Part shown: positions 54,214 through 63,151 of the stretch, in pieces
Position numbering within the stretch: the stretch's first letter is position 1
Layout of the letters: each line of letters starts with the position of its first letter
DNA from: Deltaproteobacteria bacterium
GTDB lineage: Bacteria; Myxococcota_A; UBA796; GCA-2862545
Length of the DNA: 64,000 nt
Assembly: GCA_006226595.1 (NCBI GenBank)
Contig: SBGP01000092.1
Span: 186,001-250,000 of the forward strand
Direction: 5' to 3'
Notes under the pieces: model-generated
The model's input: only the letters and a program-made list of their open reading frames with translations
The model's database searches: none
What the model was told of the DNA's origin: nothing
Position numbers and translations under genes: made by a program

Positions 54214-56835
54214 ATGAAGATCGACGCCTTCTGGATCGGAATCGGCGCCCTCGCCCTCATCGGCGGCATGATCGCGTTCACGGGGAGCGGCACGGACACC
54301 ACCGTGGACGGCCCCGAGCCCGAGAACCCGGTGGTCAAGGCCGACCGCATCCGCGCCTGTCAGCAGCTGACCGGCGAGGTCGAGGATCGCGTCGCGGCGT
54401 GCCTCGCTCAGATCGGCACCATGCCGATGTCGCGCATGGCCAGCGACGAAATCAAGAGCTGGACCGGCCGCGGCAAGGTGTTCATGCTCGGCGGCGACAT
54501 CGCGATCGACGGCGTCGAGCCGATGACGTTCACGATGGACGGCGACTACAAGGACCTCGCCCTCGGCACGGACGAGGCCGCCTTCGCCGCGAAGCTGCGC
54601 GAGGACGGCGTGCGCGGCATCGTCGTCGGCCGTGACCTCACCGGCGCAGTGGACCGCAACAAGACGGTGATCTCGCGCCTCGCGCAGCACGACTTCGTCG
54701 AGTGGTTCCAGCTCCGCCACGTCACCGAGGAGGCCTTCCTCTACACCGTGCGCTCGACCCCCGCGAAGGTGCCGACCTCGACGGGTGATCGCCTGCTCAA
54801 GGGCCTGCGCGCGCGCCTCGCCGGCACCGCCGTCCCGAAGCAGACCTGGACGCCCGAGCAGGTGCGCCTCATCGCTTCCGCACGCCTCCAGGGCGGCACG
54901 CTGATGAGCCGCTACGAGGTCAGCTCCGATCTCGAGAAGGGACTCGACGATCTCGCCTCCAAGCTCCGTCGCGAGTGGGAGCGCAACGTCGAGATCTACG
55001 GCCACGGCACCCTCGAGGAGCGCCTCGACGACCTGCGCTTCGACATCCAGGTGGTCATGGAGGTCGCCTACGTCGAGCCCCGCAGCCGCTACGCGATCTT
55101 CGACCTGTGGGAGATGGGCGTCGACGGCGTGATGTTCTCGCAGCGCGATCCGAAGCCCGGCGAGAAGCTCGAAGAGAAGTTCACGGTGATGCCCGGCTCC
55201 GAGCACATCCTGCGCTCGAAGAAGTCCGCGGATCACTTCCTGCGCGAGGCGGTGGCCGAGGGTGGCTGGAACGACCGTCGCCCGTGGGAGAAGGACACCC
55301 GCACCAAGCTGCAGATGATCCGCACCCAGCACTTCATGGAGAGCAAGCGCGGCGGCGGCGATGCCGTGCGCCTGTTCCGGGCCGTGCCCGAAGAGCCCAT
55401 GGAGAACGTCACCGACGACAGCCTGCGCCAGATGCTGATCGACGGCGGCGACTGGTGGGCCGACACGATGGAGCCCGACGGCTACACCCTCTACAAGTAC
55501 TGGCCGACGCAGAACCGCTCCTCGACCGACTACAACGAGGTGCGCCACATCCTCGCGACCCGCGACCTGTCGGACACGTGGCGCTACAACCCGGATCCGC
55601 GCTACCTCGAGCACGCGCGCATGAACATGGACTGGCTGCTGCGCTACGAGGTCACTTCCGACGACCCGAAGCACGCCACGCTGCCGCACCCGCCCGACGG
55701 CACGATGCTGTTCCGCTACCCGTTCACGGACATGGAAGTCCGGGGCAAGCAGGCGAACCAGAAGCTCGGCACCGTGGCCGTCGCGCTGCTCGGCTGGGTC
55801 GAGTGGGCCAAGGCGACCGGCAGCAAGGCCGAGGACGAGCGCATCAAGCAGATGGCGCGCTTCGTCCAGTCCATGCGCGACGAAGAGGGCCGCTTCCACG
55901 CGTACTTCGTGCCGCCGAACCACTCCTACGCCCGGCAGAAGAACGACATCGTCCCCGGTGAGGCCGCGCTCGCACTGGGCATGGTCGCCGAGTACTTCGA
56001 CGACCCGAAGTGGCTCGAGGGACACGAGAAGTTCCTCGACTTCTACGAGCCCTGGTTCCGCAGCCGCGAGGTCCGCAAGCGCCCCGAGGGCCGCTGGCCG
56101 CACGCCACCTACACGAACACCGACCGGCTCGATCTGGTGCAGTTCGGCCCGTGGTCCGTCATGGCGAACAAGCAGTACTACAAGCTCACCGGCAACGAGC
56201 GCGCGGCGAAGTTCGGCCTCGAAGTCGCGGACTGGATGATCGACAACTACCAGTGGACCGGCGACCGGTCCCCGTGGCCCGACTACGTCGGCGGCTACTA
56301 CAAGCTGCCGAACGAGCTGCCCGCGATGCAGACCTTCTGCTACTCCGAGGGGACCGCCGCCGCCTACTCCATCGCCGCGCAGTACAAGCCCGAGGTGAAG
56401 GAGAAGTACGACATGTCGACCCGCGAGGCGCTGCGCTTCATGCGGGTGATGCAGTACGACGAGCTCGACAGCTACTTCGCGGCCCACCCCGAGCTGATCC
56501 ACGGCGGCATCAAGTACCAGCTCGCCGAGAACAAGGTGCGCATCGACTACGTCGGCCACGGCCTGTCCACGGTGTCGCAGTACCTCGATGCCCGGGTCGA
56601 CGATCCGGCGGTGGAGGTCGTGTTCTCCGCGCGGAGCCCGAACGACCGCAAGCCGAAGGTCGACGCGAAGTGGGTTCCCTGGGACGTGGTCGAGGCACAG
56701 CGCGCCGCGGCCGCCAAGGAAGAGCACGCCGATGAGCACGTCGAAGAGCTGGTCAAGCCCGTGGCGCCGAAGCGCAGGGGTCCGACCCCCGACCAGGATG
56801 GCGACGGCAGCGAGGGAGACGAGGGCGACGAGTAG
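54214..56835 (+). CDS. Large membrane-anchored protein with AMMECR1-like and alpha/alpha-barrel regions
   Basis: An 873-residue protein anchored by one N-terminal TM helix (about 5-23). About 200-390 shows local similarity to the AMMECR1 fold (WEMGVDGVMFS, then a late FLREAVAEGGWN segment); this is tentative. About 400-800 is a repeat of helix pairs with aromatic and Asp motifs (GDWWADTMEPDGYTLYKYWP, MNMDWLLRY, LGWVEWAKATG) like alpha/alpha-toroid glycosidases or epimerases. The C-terminal 60 residues are charged (Asp/Glu/Lys-rich). ATG 54214. No catalytic residues identified. Extracytoplasmic location is predicted. Confidence 0.68.
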   Translation: MKIDAFWIGIGALALIGGMIAFTGSGTDTTVDGPEPENPVVKADRIRACQQLTGEVEDRVAACLAQIGTMPMSRMASDEIKSWTGRGKVFMLGGDIAIDGVEPMTFTMDGDYKDLALGTDEAAFAAKLREDGVRGIVVGRDLTGAVDRNKTVISRLAQHDFVEWFQLRHVTEEAFLYTVRSTPAKVPTSTGDRLLKGLRARLAGTAVPKQTWTPEQVRLIASARLQGGTLMSRYEVSSDLEKGLDDLASKLRREWERNVEIYGHGTLEERLDDLRFDIQVVMEVAYVEPRSRYAIFDLWEMGVDGVMFSQRDPKPGEKLEEKFTVMPGSEHILRSKKSADHFLREAVAEGGWNDRRPWEKDTRTKLQMIRTQHFMESKRGGGDAVRLFRAVPEEPMENVTDDSLRQMLIDGGDWWADTMEPDGYTLYKYWPTQNRSSTDYNEVRHILATRDLSDTWRYNPDPRYLEHARMNMDWLLRYEVTSDDPKHATLPHPPDGTMLFRYPFTDMEVRGKQANQKLGTVAVALLGWVEWAKATGSKAEDERIKQMARFVQSMRDEEGRFHAYFVPPNHSYARQKNDIVPGEAALALGMVAEYFDDPKWLEGHEKFLDFYEPWFRSREVRKRPEGRWPHATYTNTDRLDLVQFGPWSVMANKQYYKLTGNERAAKFGLEVADWMIDNYQWTGDRSPWPDYVGGYYKLPNELPAMQTFCYSEGTAAAYSIAAQYKPEVKEKYDMSTREALRFMRVMQYDELDSYFAAHPELIHGGIKYQLAENKVRIDYVGHGLSTVSQYLDARVDDPAVEVVFSARSPNDRKPKVDAKWVPWDVVEAQRAAAAKEEHADEHVEELVKPVAPKRRGPTPDQDGDGSEGDEGDE

Positions 56836-56873
56836 TCCCCTCCTCGCTCCGCACGAGACGACCCCCGACGCGG

Positions 56874-56910
56874 CGTGGTCCGACACCCCCGAGACGGGAA
56901 TCGGACCACG
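56874..56910 (+). terminator. Long perfect inverted repeat after the 873-residue gene
   Basis: CGTGGTCCGA (56874-56883) and TCGGACCACG (56901-56910) form a 10-bp stem. The 17-nt loop itself holds CCCG-AGA-CGGG. It lies 39 bp past the stop and no U-tract follows; it may be a terminator or an RNA processing site. Confidence 0.5.
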
Positions 56911-56968
56911 TGGGGCTAGCCACCGGCCCGTCTCCACCGCTACCGTGAGCGCACTCCAGGAGACGCCC

Positions 56969-57544
56969 ATGCGAACCCTCGCCGTGGCCGCCGCGCTCAC
57001 CTTCGCCGCCCCCGCCGCCGAAGCCGCCCCGAAGCACGTGGGCCAGGCCGTGATCACCCTCGCCGCCGCGTACGGCGGTGGCCTGGCCGGCGGCATCATC
57101 GGCATCGGCGCCTACAGCGCCTACGACCCCTACCAGCGCAACGCCGACGACGCGGAGGCCTTCCTGATCGGCGGGCCCACGGGCTTCGCGCTCGGCGGCT
57201 GGGGCGGGGCGAGCATCGCGCACCTGGTCATGGGCAGCCCCGTCGGCGCCAAGGTGTGGACCTACACCGGCCTGATGAGCCTGGTCGGCGGCGGCCTCGT
57301 GTTCGTCACCCCGGCGCTGTACGAGAACTTCCAGGACAACCGCTTCGCCACCGCGTGGATCATCGGCCTGCTCACGACGACCGTGGCGATGCCGTTCACC
57401 GCCTTCGGCGCCGTCATGTTCGGCAAGAAGAAGGAGGAAGCCGAGACCTCGGCCTTCGCTCCCCGTCGCCGGGCACTCGAGGTCGCCGTGCTTCCCGCCG
57501 TCAGCCACCGCCAGCAAGGGCTGACGCTGTCCGCGCGATTCTAG
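56969..57544 (+). CDS. Secreted/membrane protein, Gly-rich
   Basis: A 191-residue protein with a signal peptide (to about residue 20, AAEAAP), then four Gly/Ala-rich hydrophobic segments, the last ending before KKKEE (about 158). The C-terminal tail (RRRALEVAVLPAVSHRQQ) is polar. ATG 56969 has GGAG at 9 nt. Similar Gly-rich membrane proteins occur elsewhere in the window (33.4-34.6 kb), but without clear sequence identity. The function is unknown. Confidence 0.65.
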   Translation: MRTLAVAAALTFAAPAAEAAPKHVGQAVITLAAAYGGGLAGGIIGIGAYSAYDPYQRNADDAEAFLIGGPTGFALGGWGGASIAHLVMGSPVGAKVWTYTGLMSLVGGGLVFVTPALYENFQDNRFATAWIIGLLTTTVAMPFTAFGAVMFGKKKEEAETSAFAPRRRALEVAVLPAVSHRQQGLTLSARF

Positions 57545-57550
57545 GCATTT

Positions 57551-57586
57551 GCAAAGGCTTTTCGGCCACTCGGGCCGAGCCCTTGC
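57551..57586 (+). terminator. Hairpin terminator-like structure 1
   Basis: GCAAAGGC and GCCCTTGC (one mismatch) enclose a perfect TCGGCC/GGCCGA stem with a 5-nt loop. It starts 6 bp after the stop of the gene at 56969-57544. Confidence 0.5.
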
Positions 57587-57595
57587 ATCTTTAGG

Positions 57596-57614
57596 AGCTT
57601 TTCGCCGAAAAGCT
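57596..57614. terminator. Palindromic hairpin 2
   Basis: AGCTTTTC-GCC-GAAAAGCT is a perfect 8-bp stem with 3-nt loop. It follows hairpin 1 by 9 bp and precedes the pseudokinase gene. No run of T follows. Confidence 0.4.
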
Positions 57615-57735
57615 ACGTTGCCCCGCAGGAATGCCTCCACGGCCAAAGAGTGGATCGCGCGGAATCCCGCATTGCAGCGGAACCATGGGGACGCCCCCAC
57701 CGGGCCCTGGGGACTGCCCCTATGATTCGAGCATC

Positions 57736-58701
57736 ATGAGTCTTTCTCCCGATGTCGATGCACCGGAGGAGCTGCCGCCCATTCTGGCGCGGCGCTTCGA
57801 AGTCGTCGCACGTCGACGCGCCGGGTGGCTGTGCAACAGCTTCATCGTGCGCGACTCGACCGGTGGAGAGCACCTGCTGCGCATCCTCAAGCCCGAGGTG
57901 TGCTCGCTCTCCGCACGTCGGGGTCGCACCGGTGCCGTACTCCAGGCCTGGCGCGCAGCCCTGGCCCTGCGGCACCCTGGAGTGGCGACGGTCCGGGACG
58001 TGGGAGCGGTGGCCCACGAAGACGTGATCGGCGCGTGGCAGCTCGTCGAGCTCATCCAGGCTCCGAGCCTGCGCTCGGTGATCGAGGAGAGCGTGATGAC
58101 GACCGCCTCGGCCGCCGACCTGCTCGTGCAGGTCGTGGACATCCTCGACCAGTGCAGCCCACATGGCTCTCACCTCGGTCTGTCGCCGTGCAACGTGTTC
58201 ATCGAGACGCAGCCCTCCGTGCGCGTGCGCCTCTCCGACTACGGCACCCTCGGGCCCCTGCGCCGCGACGTGACCACGCTGGCGCTGAGCGACCCGGAGC
58301 GGTCCGCGTGGCTCGCGCCCGAGCAGCTCTCTGGCCGACACAGCGGTGCCCAGACCGACATGTGGCAGATCGGCGCCCTGTTCCGCTACGCGCTGACTGG
58401 CGCCTCGCCCTCTCGCGCCGCGAACCACGAGCGGCTCGACAAGGGCGCACGCACGCTGATCCGCTGGCTGATGCACCCCGATCCACTGTCACGCCCGGAC
58501 GACTTCCAGTCCGTGCGCGCGCAGCTCGAGGCCGTGGCCGCCGGCTCCGAGCGCGACGCGACGCCGCAGGCCCCGACCCTGAACCTGCGACGCCCGAGGG
58601 TGGTGAAGCCAGAGCCGCTGCCGGTGTGGCTCGAGTACGCCGCGCCCATGGTCGCCGCCGCGTTCGTCGCCGTCGCCGGCTACTTCCTGCTCACGCAGTG
58701 A
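57736..58701 (+). CDS. Membrane-anchored pseudokinase
   Basis: A 321-residue protein with a kinase-like fold: RFEVVARRRAGWL, an alpha-C region, HLGLSPCNVFI and SDYG. The beta3 Lys is replaced by Arg49 (LLRILKP), and the HRD Asp is Gly148 (HLG); the DFG equivalent is DYG (168-170), so Asp is retained there. Catalysis is therefore unlikely. A C-terminal TM helix (about 303-318) anchors it with the kinase-like part in the cytosol. ATG 57736. It may be a scaffold for the kinases. Downstream is a convergent lipase. Confidence 0.82.
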   Translation: MSLSPDVDAPEELPPILARRFEVVARRRAGWLCNSFIVRDSTGGEHLLRILKPEVCSLSARRGRTGAVLQAWRAALALRHPGVATVRDVGAVAHEDVIGAWQLVELIQAPSLRSVIEESVMTTASAADLLVQVVDILDQCSPHGSHLGLSPCNVFIETQPSVRVRLSDYGTLGPLRRDVTTLALSDPERSAWLAPEQLSGRHSGAQTDMWQIGALFRYALTGASPSRAANHERLDKGARTLIRWLMHPDPLSRPDDFQSVRAQLEAVAAGSERDATPQAPTLNLRRPRVVKPEPLPVWLEYAAPMVAAAFVAVAGYFLLTQ

Positions 58702-59542
58702 AACGCCCGGTCCGCAGGTAGCGCACGGTCGAGCGCACCACGAGCGGATGCTGCATGATGAACGTGTGGATGGCCCGCACGATGAGCTCGTCCTCGGCCC
58801 CATCGAGGAAGGTCGACTCCATGCTCACGGTCATGTCGTCCTCGCCGTCGATGAGCGGGTTGTAGCCCGCGCCGTCCCCGCGCACGCCGGTCACGGTGCC
58901 GAAGGGCACGTCGGGGACCGGGATGGTCGGCAGCCGCTCGCTATCCAGCGCCGTACCGCCAGGGCCGGCAATCGCCTGGAAGGCCCAGGTCTTGCCCAGC
59001 AGATCGACGAGCTCCGCTCCCTTGTTCGGCGTGGCGATCATCACCAGCCGACCGACCTCGAGCCGCTTTCGCCACGCACCATTGCGCGCGAGCAGCACGC
59101 GGGCGACCACGCCGCCCATCGAGTGGGTGACGAAGGAGACCTTGCTCACGCCCTCGACCCGGTCGAGCAGGTGCTCGAGCTGCTCGGCATGCTGCTCCAG
59201 CGTGCGCCGCGTGCTGGGGTAGTTGACCGTCTCGGCCTCGAAACCGTCCTTGCGCAGGGCACGGAGCATGGGGAGCATCGCGTCCTTGGCTCGAAACAGC
59301 CCGTGCAGGGTGAGCACCAGGTGCTCACTGTTCGGCGTGAGGTCAAGATGCGCCGCACGCTTCGCGAACGCAGCCTCGCACTCCTCGTAGGAACCGAAAG
59401 CGAGCGCCTCGTCCATCGTGCCGAGCAGGCGACAGCGCCCCGTGTACACATTCTCTTGAATGCGGTATCCGCCCCGGACCATCAGATCGGCCCAGAACTG
59501 CTTGCCACCTAGGGTCGGCGTCGGGAAGTAGAGCTCTGGCAT
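58691..59542 (-). CDS. Alpha/beta hydrolase, lipase/PGAP1-like
   Basis: A 283-residue lipase-like protein. The Ser nucleophile is in THSMGG, and an HG oxyanion motif (LTLHGLF) precedes it; IATPNKG follows as in lipases and PGAP1-type GPI-inositol deacylases. Family members cleave lipid esters. ATG 59542. It overlaps the pseudokinase gene by 11 bp (convergent). It is similar in motif order to the lipase at 9579-10322. No signal peptide. Confidence 0.82.
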   Translation of the reverse strand: MPELYFPTPTLGGKQFWADLMVRGGYRIQENVYTGRCRLLGTMDEALAFGSYEECEAAFAKRAAHLDLTPNSEHLVLTLHGLFRAKDAMLPMLRALRKDGFEAETVNYPSTRRTLEQHAEQLEHLLDRVEGVSKVSFVTHSMGGVVARVLLARNGAWRKRLEVGRLVMIATPNKGAELVDLLGKTWAFQAIAGPGGTALDSERLPTIPVPDVPFGTVTGVRGDGAGYNPLIDGEDDMTVSMESTFLDGAEDELIVRAIHTFIMQHPLVVRSTVRYLRTGRFTA

Positions 59543-59586
59543 CGCGAGACAGCGTATCCCGCCGCGGGTCGCGCTACCCTGTGAAC

Positions 59587-62500
59587 ATGGCCCCGGTTTC
59601 CCTCGGCGCGTTCACGCTTCACGGCCCCCTCGCCGAGGGCGGCATGGGCGTGGTGTGGCGAGGCGTCCACACGGAGCACCGCGTACCCGTCGCCGTGAAG
59701 GTCCTCGCCCCTCACGCATGGCGTCGCCGGGACCTGCTCGAGCAGTTCCGCAACGAGGTGCGCGCGGTGGCGCGCCTCGACCACCCGGGCATCGTCATGG
59801 TCCTCGACCATGACACGATCACCCCCGAAGCCAGCGAGGCGTCACAGGGCCGACTGGCGGTGGGCTCGCCCTACCTGGTCATGGAGTACGCCTCGGCCGG
59901 CACCCTCGGCGAGCTGGGCCGCTCCCTGCCGTGGCCGGAGCTGCGCTCGGTGCTGCTCGCGATGCTCGATGCGCTGGCCCACGCGCATGCACGCGGCGTG
60001 GTGCACCGCGACATCAAGCCCGGCAACGTGCTGCTGTGTACCGCCGACGACCTGCGTCCGGGCATCAAGCTCACCGACTGGGGCATCGCCCACGCCGTGA
60101 ACTGGACACGCGGTCGACGCGCGACCGAGCGAGCCGGCACCCTGCACTTCATGGCGCCCGAGCAGGTCCGCGGGGACTGGCGCGCTCAGGGGCCGTGGAC
60201 CGACCTGTACGCGCTGGGCTGCCTCGCGTACCGCCTGGCCGCGGGCCGACTGCCGTTCGCGGGTCTTCGCGGGGATGCGCTGGCGGCAGCACAGTGCCAC
60301 GAGCAGCCTCCTCCGCTGGCGCCCCGCATGCCCGTGGGCTCGGGCTTTGCCGCATGGGTCACCTGCCTGATGGCCAAGGACCCGGCCGACCGCTTCCCCC
60401 GTGCCGCCGAGGCCGCCCAGGCACTGCGCGTGCTCCACGACCCGCCTCCCCGCCCCAAGCTCGTCGCGAACACACCCACGATGAGCGGACGACTCGTGAT
60501 CCCCGGCGGCACGACCCTCGAGATCGACGCCCTCGCCGAGCTCGCCGGGCCGGTCGTCCCTTCCTACGGCGAGGGGCAGGCACTTCCCGCAAGCCGCATC
60601 GGCTTTCCGCCGGACTGGCGCTCCCCCTCCCCGCCACCGCCGGCCCCCGCGCTGGTCGGCGCCGGCCTGAGCCTGTGGGGTCTGCGCGCCATCCCGCTGA
60701 TCGGCCGCGAGGCAGAGCGCGACCAGCTGTGGTCGACCCTGGGGGAGGTCCACGAGTCGGGAGAGGTGCGCGCGCTCGTCCTCGAAGGCCCCAGTGGCAT
60801 GGGCAAGTCCGCGATCAGCCGCTGGCTGACCCAGCGCGCCCACGAGGTCGGCGGCGCTCACGTCGTGCGCGCCGTCCAGGGCGAAGGCGAGTCCCCCGAT
60901 GCGGGCCTCAGGCGCGCCCTCGCGCGCGCGCTGCGGGTCGAGGGCCTCCGGGGCGAGGCCCTGCGCGAGCGGCTGGCGACCACCACGCCGCCCGAAGAGC
61001 TCGATGCGCTGGCCCGCGTGCTCGCCGACGAGAACGAGGTCGAGGTCAGCGCCCTGGAGCGACGACTGCGCGCTCGGGAGCGCCGCTCGGCCATCGTCGA
61101 GGCCCTGCGCCGTCACGGCCGCGGCCAGCCCGTGCTCCTCGTGCTCGAGGACGTCCAGTGGAGCGACGAGGCGATCTCGCTCACGCGGGAACTCCTGATC
61201 CAGACCGTCGACCGTCCCTTCCCACTGTTGGCGCTGCTCACCGCGCGCTCAGAGGCCCTGGCGATGCGACCGGTGGAGGCCGAGCTGCTCGCCGAGCTCG
61301 GCGCCCCGCGGATGGTCGTCGGCCCCCTGCCCCAGACCGCGCACGTCCAGCTCATCCGGCACCTGCTCGATCTCGACGAGTCTCTGGTGGCGCGCATCGA
61401 GCAGCTCACCGAGGGCAGCCCCCTGTTCGTGATCCAGCTCGTCGACGAGTGGGTGCGGCGCGGGCTGCTCGTGCCCTCGGCACGCGGACTTCAGCTGCGC
61501 GGCGGCGCACAACCCGAGCTTCCCGACGACCTGCACGCGACCTGGGCACGCCAGGCCGACGAGGTGCTCGACGGACTGCCCGGCGTCGCGCGATGCACGC
61601 TCGAACGCGCAGTGGTGCTCGGCGCGGTGGTCGACTCCGAGGAGTGGGCCACGGTGTGTCGCACCGACCTCGACCCCGACGACGAGCTCGCCAGCGAGAC
61701 CGCACGCGACGTGCTGCGGCGGAGGCTGATCAACCGACGCCTGGCCCGAGAAGACGGCGGCTCGCTCGCCTTCACCCACTCGCTGTTCCGCGAGGCGGTC
61801 GTGCGCATCTGCCGGGAGGAGGGCCGCTACCAGAGCCACCACAAGGCGGCGGCGAAGATGCTGCGCACCCGGTCCGCGAACCCCACCGGCGAGCTCGCCG
61901 AGCGCATCGGCCTGCACGCGCTGGAGGCCGGCGACCTCGCGACGGCGCTTCCGCCTCTCCTCGAAGCCGTCGAAGAGCGCCGCCACCGAACGAACTACCG
62001 CTCCGCCCTCGCCCTCGTGCACCGCCTGGAGCAGGCCCTCGACGAGGCCCACGTGGCCGCATCCGACCCGCACCGCGGAGAGCTGGCCCTCCGCGCGACC
62101 GTGCTCCACCGCCTGCAGGGCGACTACCGAGGAGCCGCCGCCCGGGCCCAGGCGTTGCGCGAGGACTGCATGCGCCACGGGTGGCCCGATCGCGAGGTCG
62201 ACGCGATGCTCGAGCTCGCCACGGTGCGCCTGCACACCGATCGCGTCGAAGAGGGCCGCAGCCTCGCCGAAGAAGTGATCCGACGCTGCCGCCCAGACCA
62301 CCCGACCCTGTCGAACGCGCTGTACATTGCCGCCGCCGCCGCGGGCGAGGCTCGCGACTTCGAGGCCCAGGAGGCCTACCACCGCGAGGGCGCCGAGGTG
62401 TGCAAGGCCATGGGCGACGAGGTCGGCTGGGCCGACTGCCAGCGCGACCGTGGCAACCACTACCTGCGGCGCGGGGACTACGACACCGCCGAGCCGCTGT

Positions 62501-63060
62501 TCGCCCAGGCCCTGCCCGTCTACGAGTCGCGAGGACTGCGGCTGGGCATCGCCCACACCGTGAACGGCCTCGCGGAGATCGCCCGAAAGCGCGGCGACCT
62601 CGAGACCGCTGAGGCGGGCTACACTCGCTCGATCCGCCTGTTCGAGTCGATTGGGGGTGGGCAGGCCACCGTGCCGATGCTCAACCTCGGCCTCGTGCGC
62701 CTGGCCCGCGGGGCCTGGGGCGAAGCGCGCGAGGTGGTCGAGCAGTCCCTGGCGCGCCTGCAGCGTCAGGGCCGCGGTGGACTGGTCGCCGCCGCTCACG
62801 CCCTGCTGCTCCCGACCTACGCGGCCGCCGGTGACTGGGCCGACTGGGACCGCGCCATCGGTCGCCTGCGCAAGCTGCTCGACGAGACCGGCATGGTCGC
62901 GCGCGACCTCGCGTGGGCCCTCGAGAAGGCCGGCGACGTCGCCGTCGGGGCTGGGGACGTGGTTCGCGCCCGTCGCGCCCGCCGCCTCGCCCGTCGCCAG
63001 TACGAAGCGCTGGGCGACCAGGCCGGCATCCAGCGTATGGTGCAGCCCGTCGACGGCTGA
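59587..63060 (+). CDS. Ser/Thr protein kinase-ATPase-TPR protein 3
   Basis: A 1157-residue kinase with a Hanks-type domain at about 8-280: G-loop AEGGMGVVW, Lys38, HRD 140-142 in HRDIKPGNVLL, and DWG (164-166) where DFG is usual. A Pro-rich linker (about 340-360) leads to an ATPase: Walker A GPSGMGKS and Walker B LLVLEDVQWSD. The last 400 residues are TPR-like helices. No TM segment. ATG 59587; GTG 59581 is an alternative. It is the third protein of this design in the window, 34 kb from the first two. Confidence 0.9.
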   Translation: MAPVSLGAFTLHGPLAEGGMGVVWRGVHTEHRVPVAVKVLAPHAWRRRDLLEQFRNEVRAVARLDHPGIVMVLDHDTITPEASEASQGRLAVGSPYLVMEYASAGTLGELGRSLPWPELRSVLLAMLDALAHAHARGVVHRDIKPGNVLLCTADDLRPGIKLTDWGIAHAVNWTRGRRATERAGTLHFMAPEQVRGDWRAQGPWTDLYALGCLAYRLAAGRLPFAGLRGDALAAAQCHEQPPPLAPRMPVGSGFAAWVTCLMAKDPADRFPRAAEAAQALRVLHDPPPRPKLVANTPTMSGRLVIPGGTTLEIDALAELAGPVVPSYGEGQALPASRIGFPPDWRSPSPPPPAPALVGAGLSLWGLRAIPLIGREAERDQLWSTLGEVHESGEVRALVLEGPSGMGKSAISRWLTQRAHEVGGAHVVRAVQGEGESPDAGLRRALARALRVEGLRGEALRERLATTTPPEELDALARVLADENEVEVSALERRLRARERRSAIVEALRRHGRGQPVLLVLEDVQWSDEAISLTRELLIQTVDRPFPLLALLTARSEALAMRPVEAELLAELGAPRMVVGPLPQTAHVQLIRHLLDLDESLVARIEQLTEGSPLFVIQLVDEWVRRGLLVPSARGLQLRGGAQPELPDDLHATWARQADEVLDGLPGVARCTLERAVVLGAVVDSEEWATVCRTDLDPDDELASETARDVLRRRLINRRLAREDGGSLAFTHSLFREAVVRICREEGRYQSHHKAAAKMLRTRSANPTGELAERIGLHALEAGDLATALPPLLEAVEERRHRTNYRSALALVHRLEQALDEAHVAASDPHRGELALRATVLHRLQGDYRGAAARAQALREDCMRHGWPDREVDAMLELATVRLHTDRVEEGRSLAEEVIRRCRPDHPTLSNALYIAAAAAGEARDFEAQEAYHREGAEVCKAMGDEVGWADCQRDRGNHYLRRGDYDTAEPLFAQALPVYESRGLRLGIAHTVNGLAEIARKRGDLETAEAGYTRSIRLFESIGGGQATVPMLNLGLVRLARGAWGEAREVVEQSLARLQRQGRGGLVAAAHALLLPTYAAAGDWADWDRAIGRLRKLLDETGMVARDLAWALEKAGDVAVGAGDVVRARRARRLARRQYEALGDQAGIQRMVQPVDG

Positions 63061-63151
63061 GGTCCCCCAACCTCCCGTCCTCGGAGCGCGTGGAACATCC
63101 TCCGCGCATTCCGCGTTTCCACCGTGCCAACGCCGCGATATGGTGCCCGCC

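Noticed and set aside
57721-57726. TATGAT as a -10 box for a leaderless pseudokinase mRNA
   Set aside because: No -35 match at 16-18 bp; the resemblance is weak in isolation.
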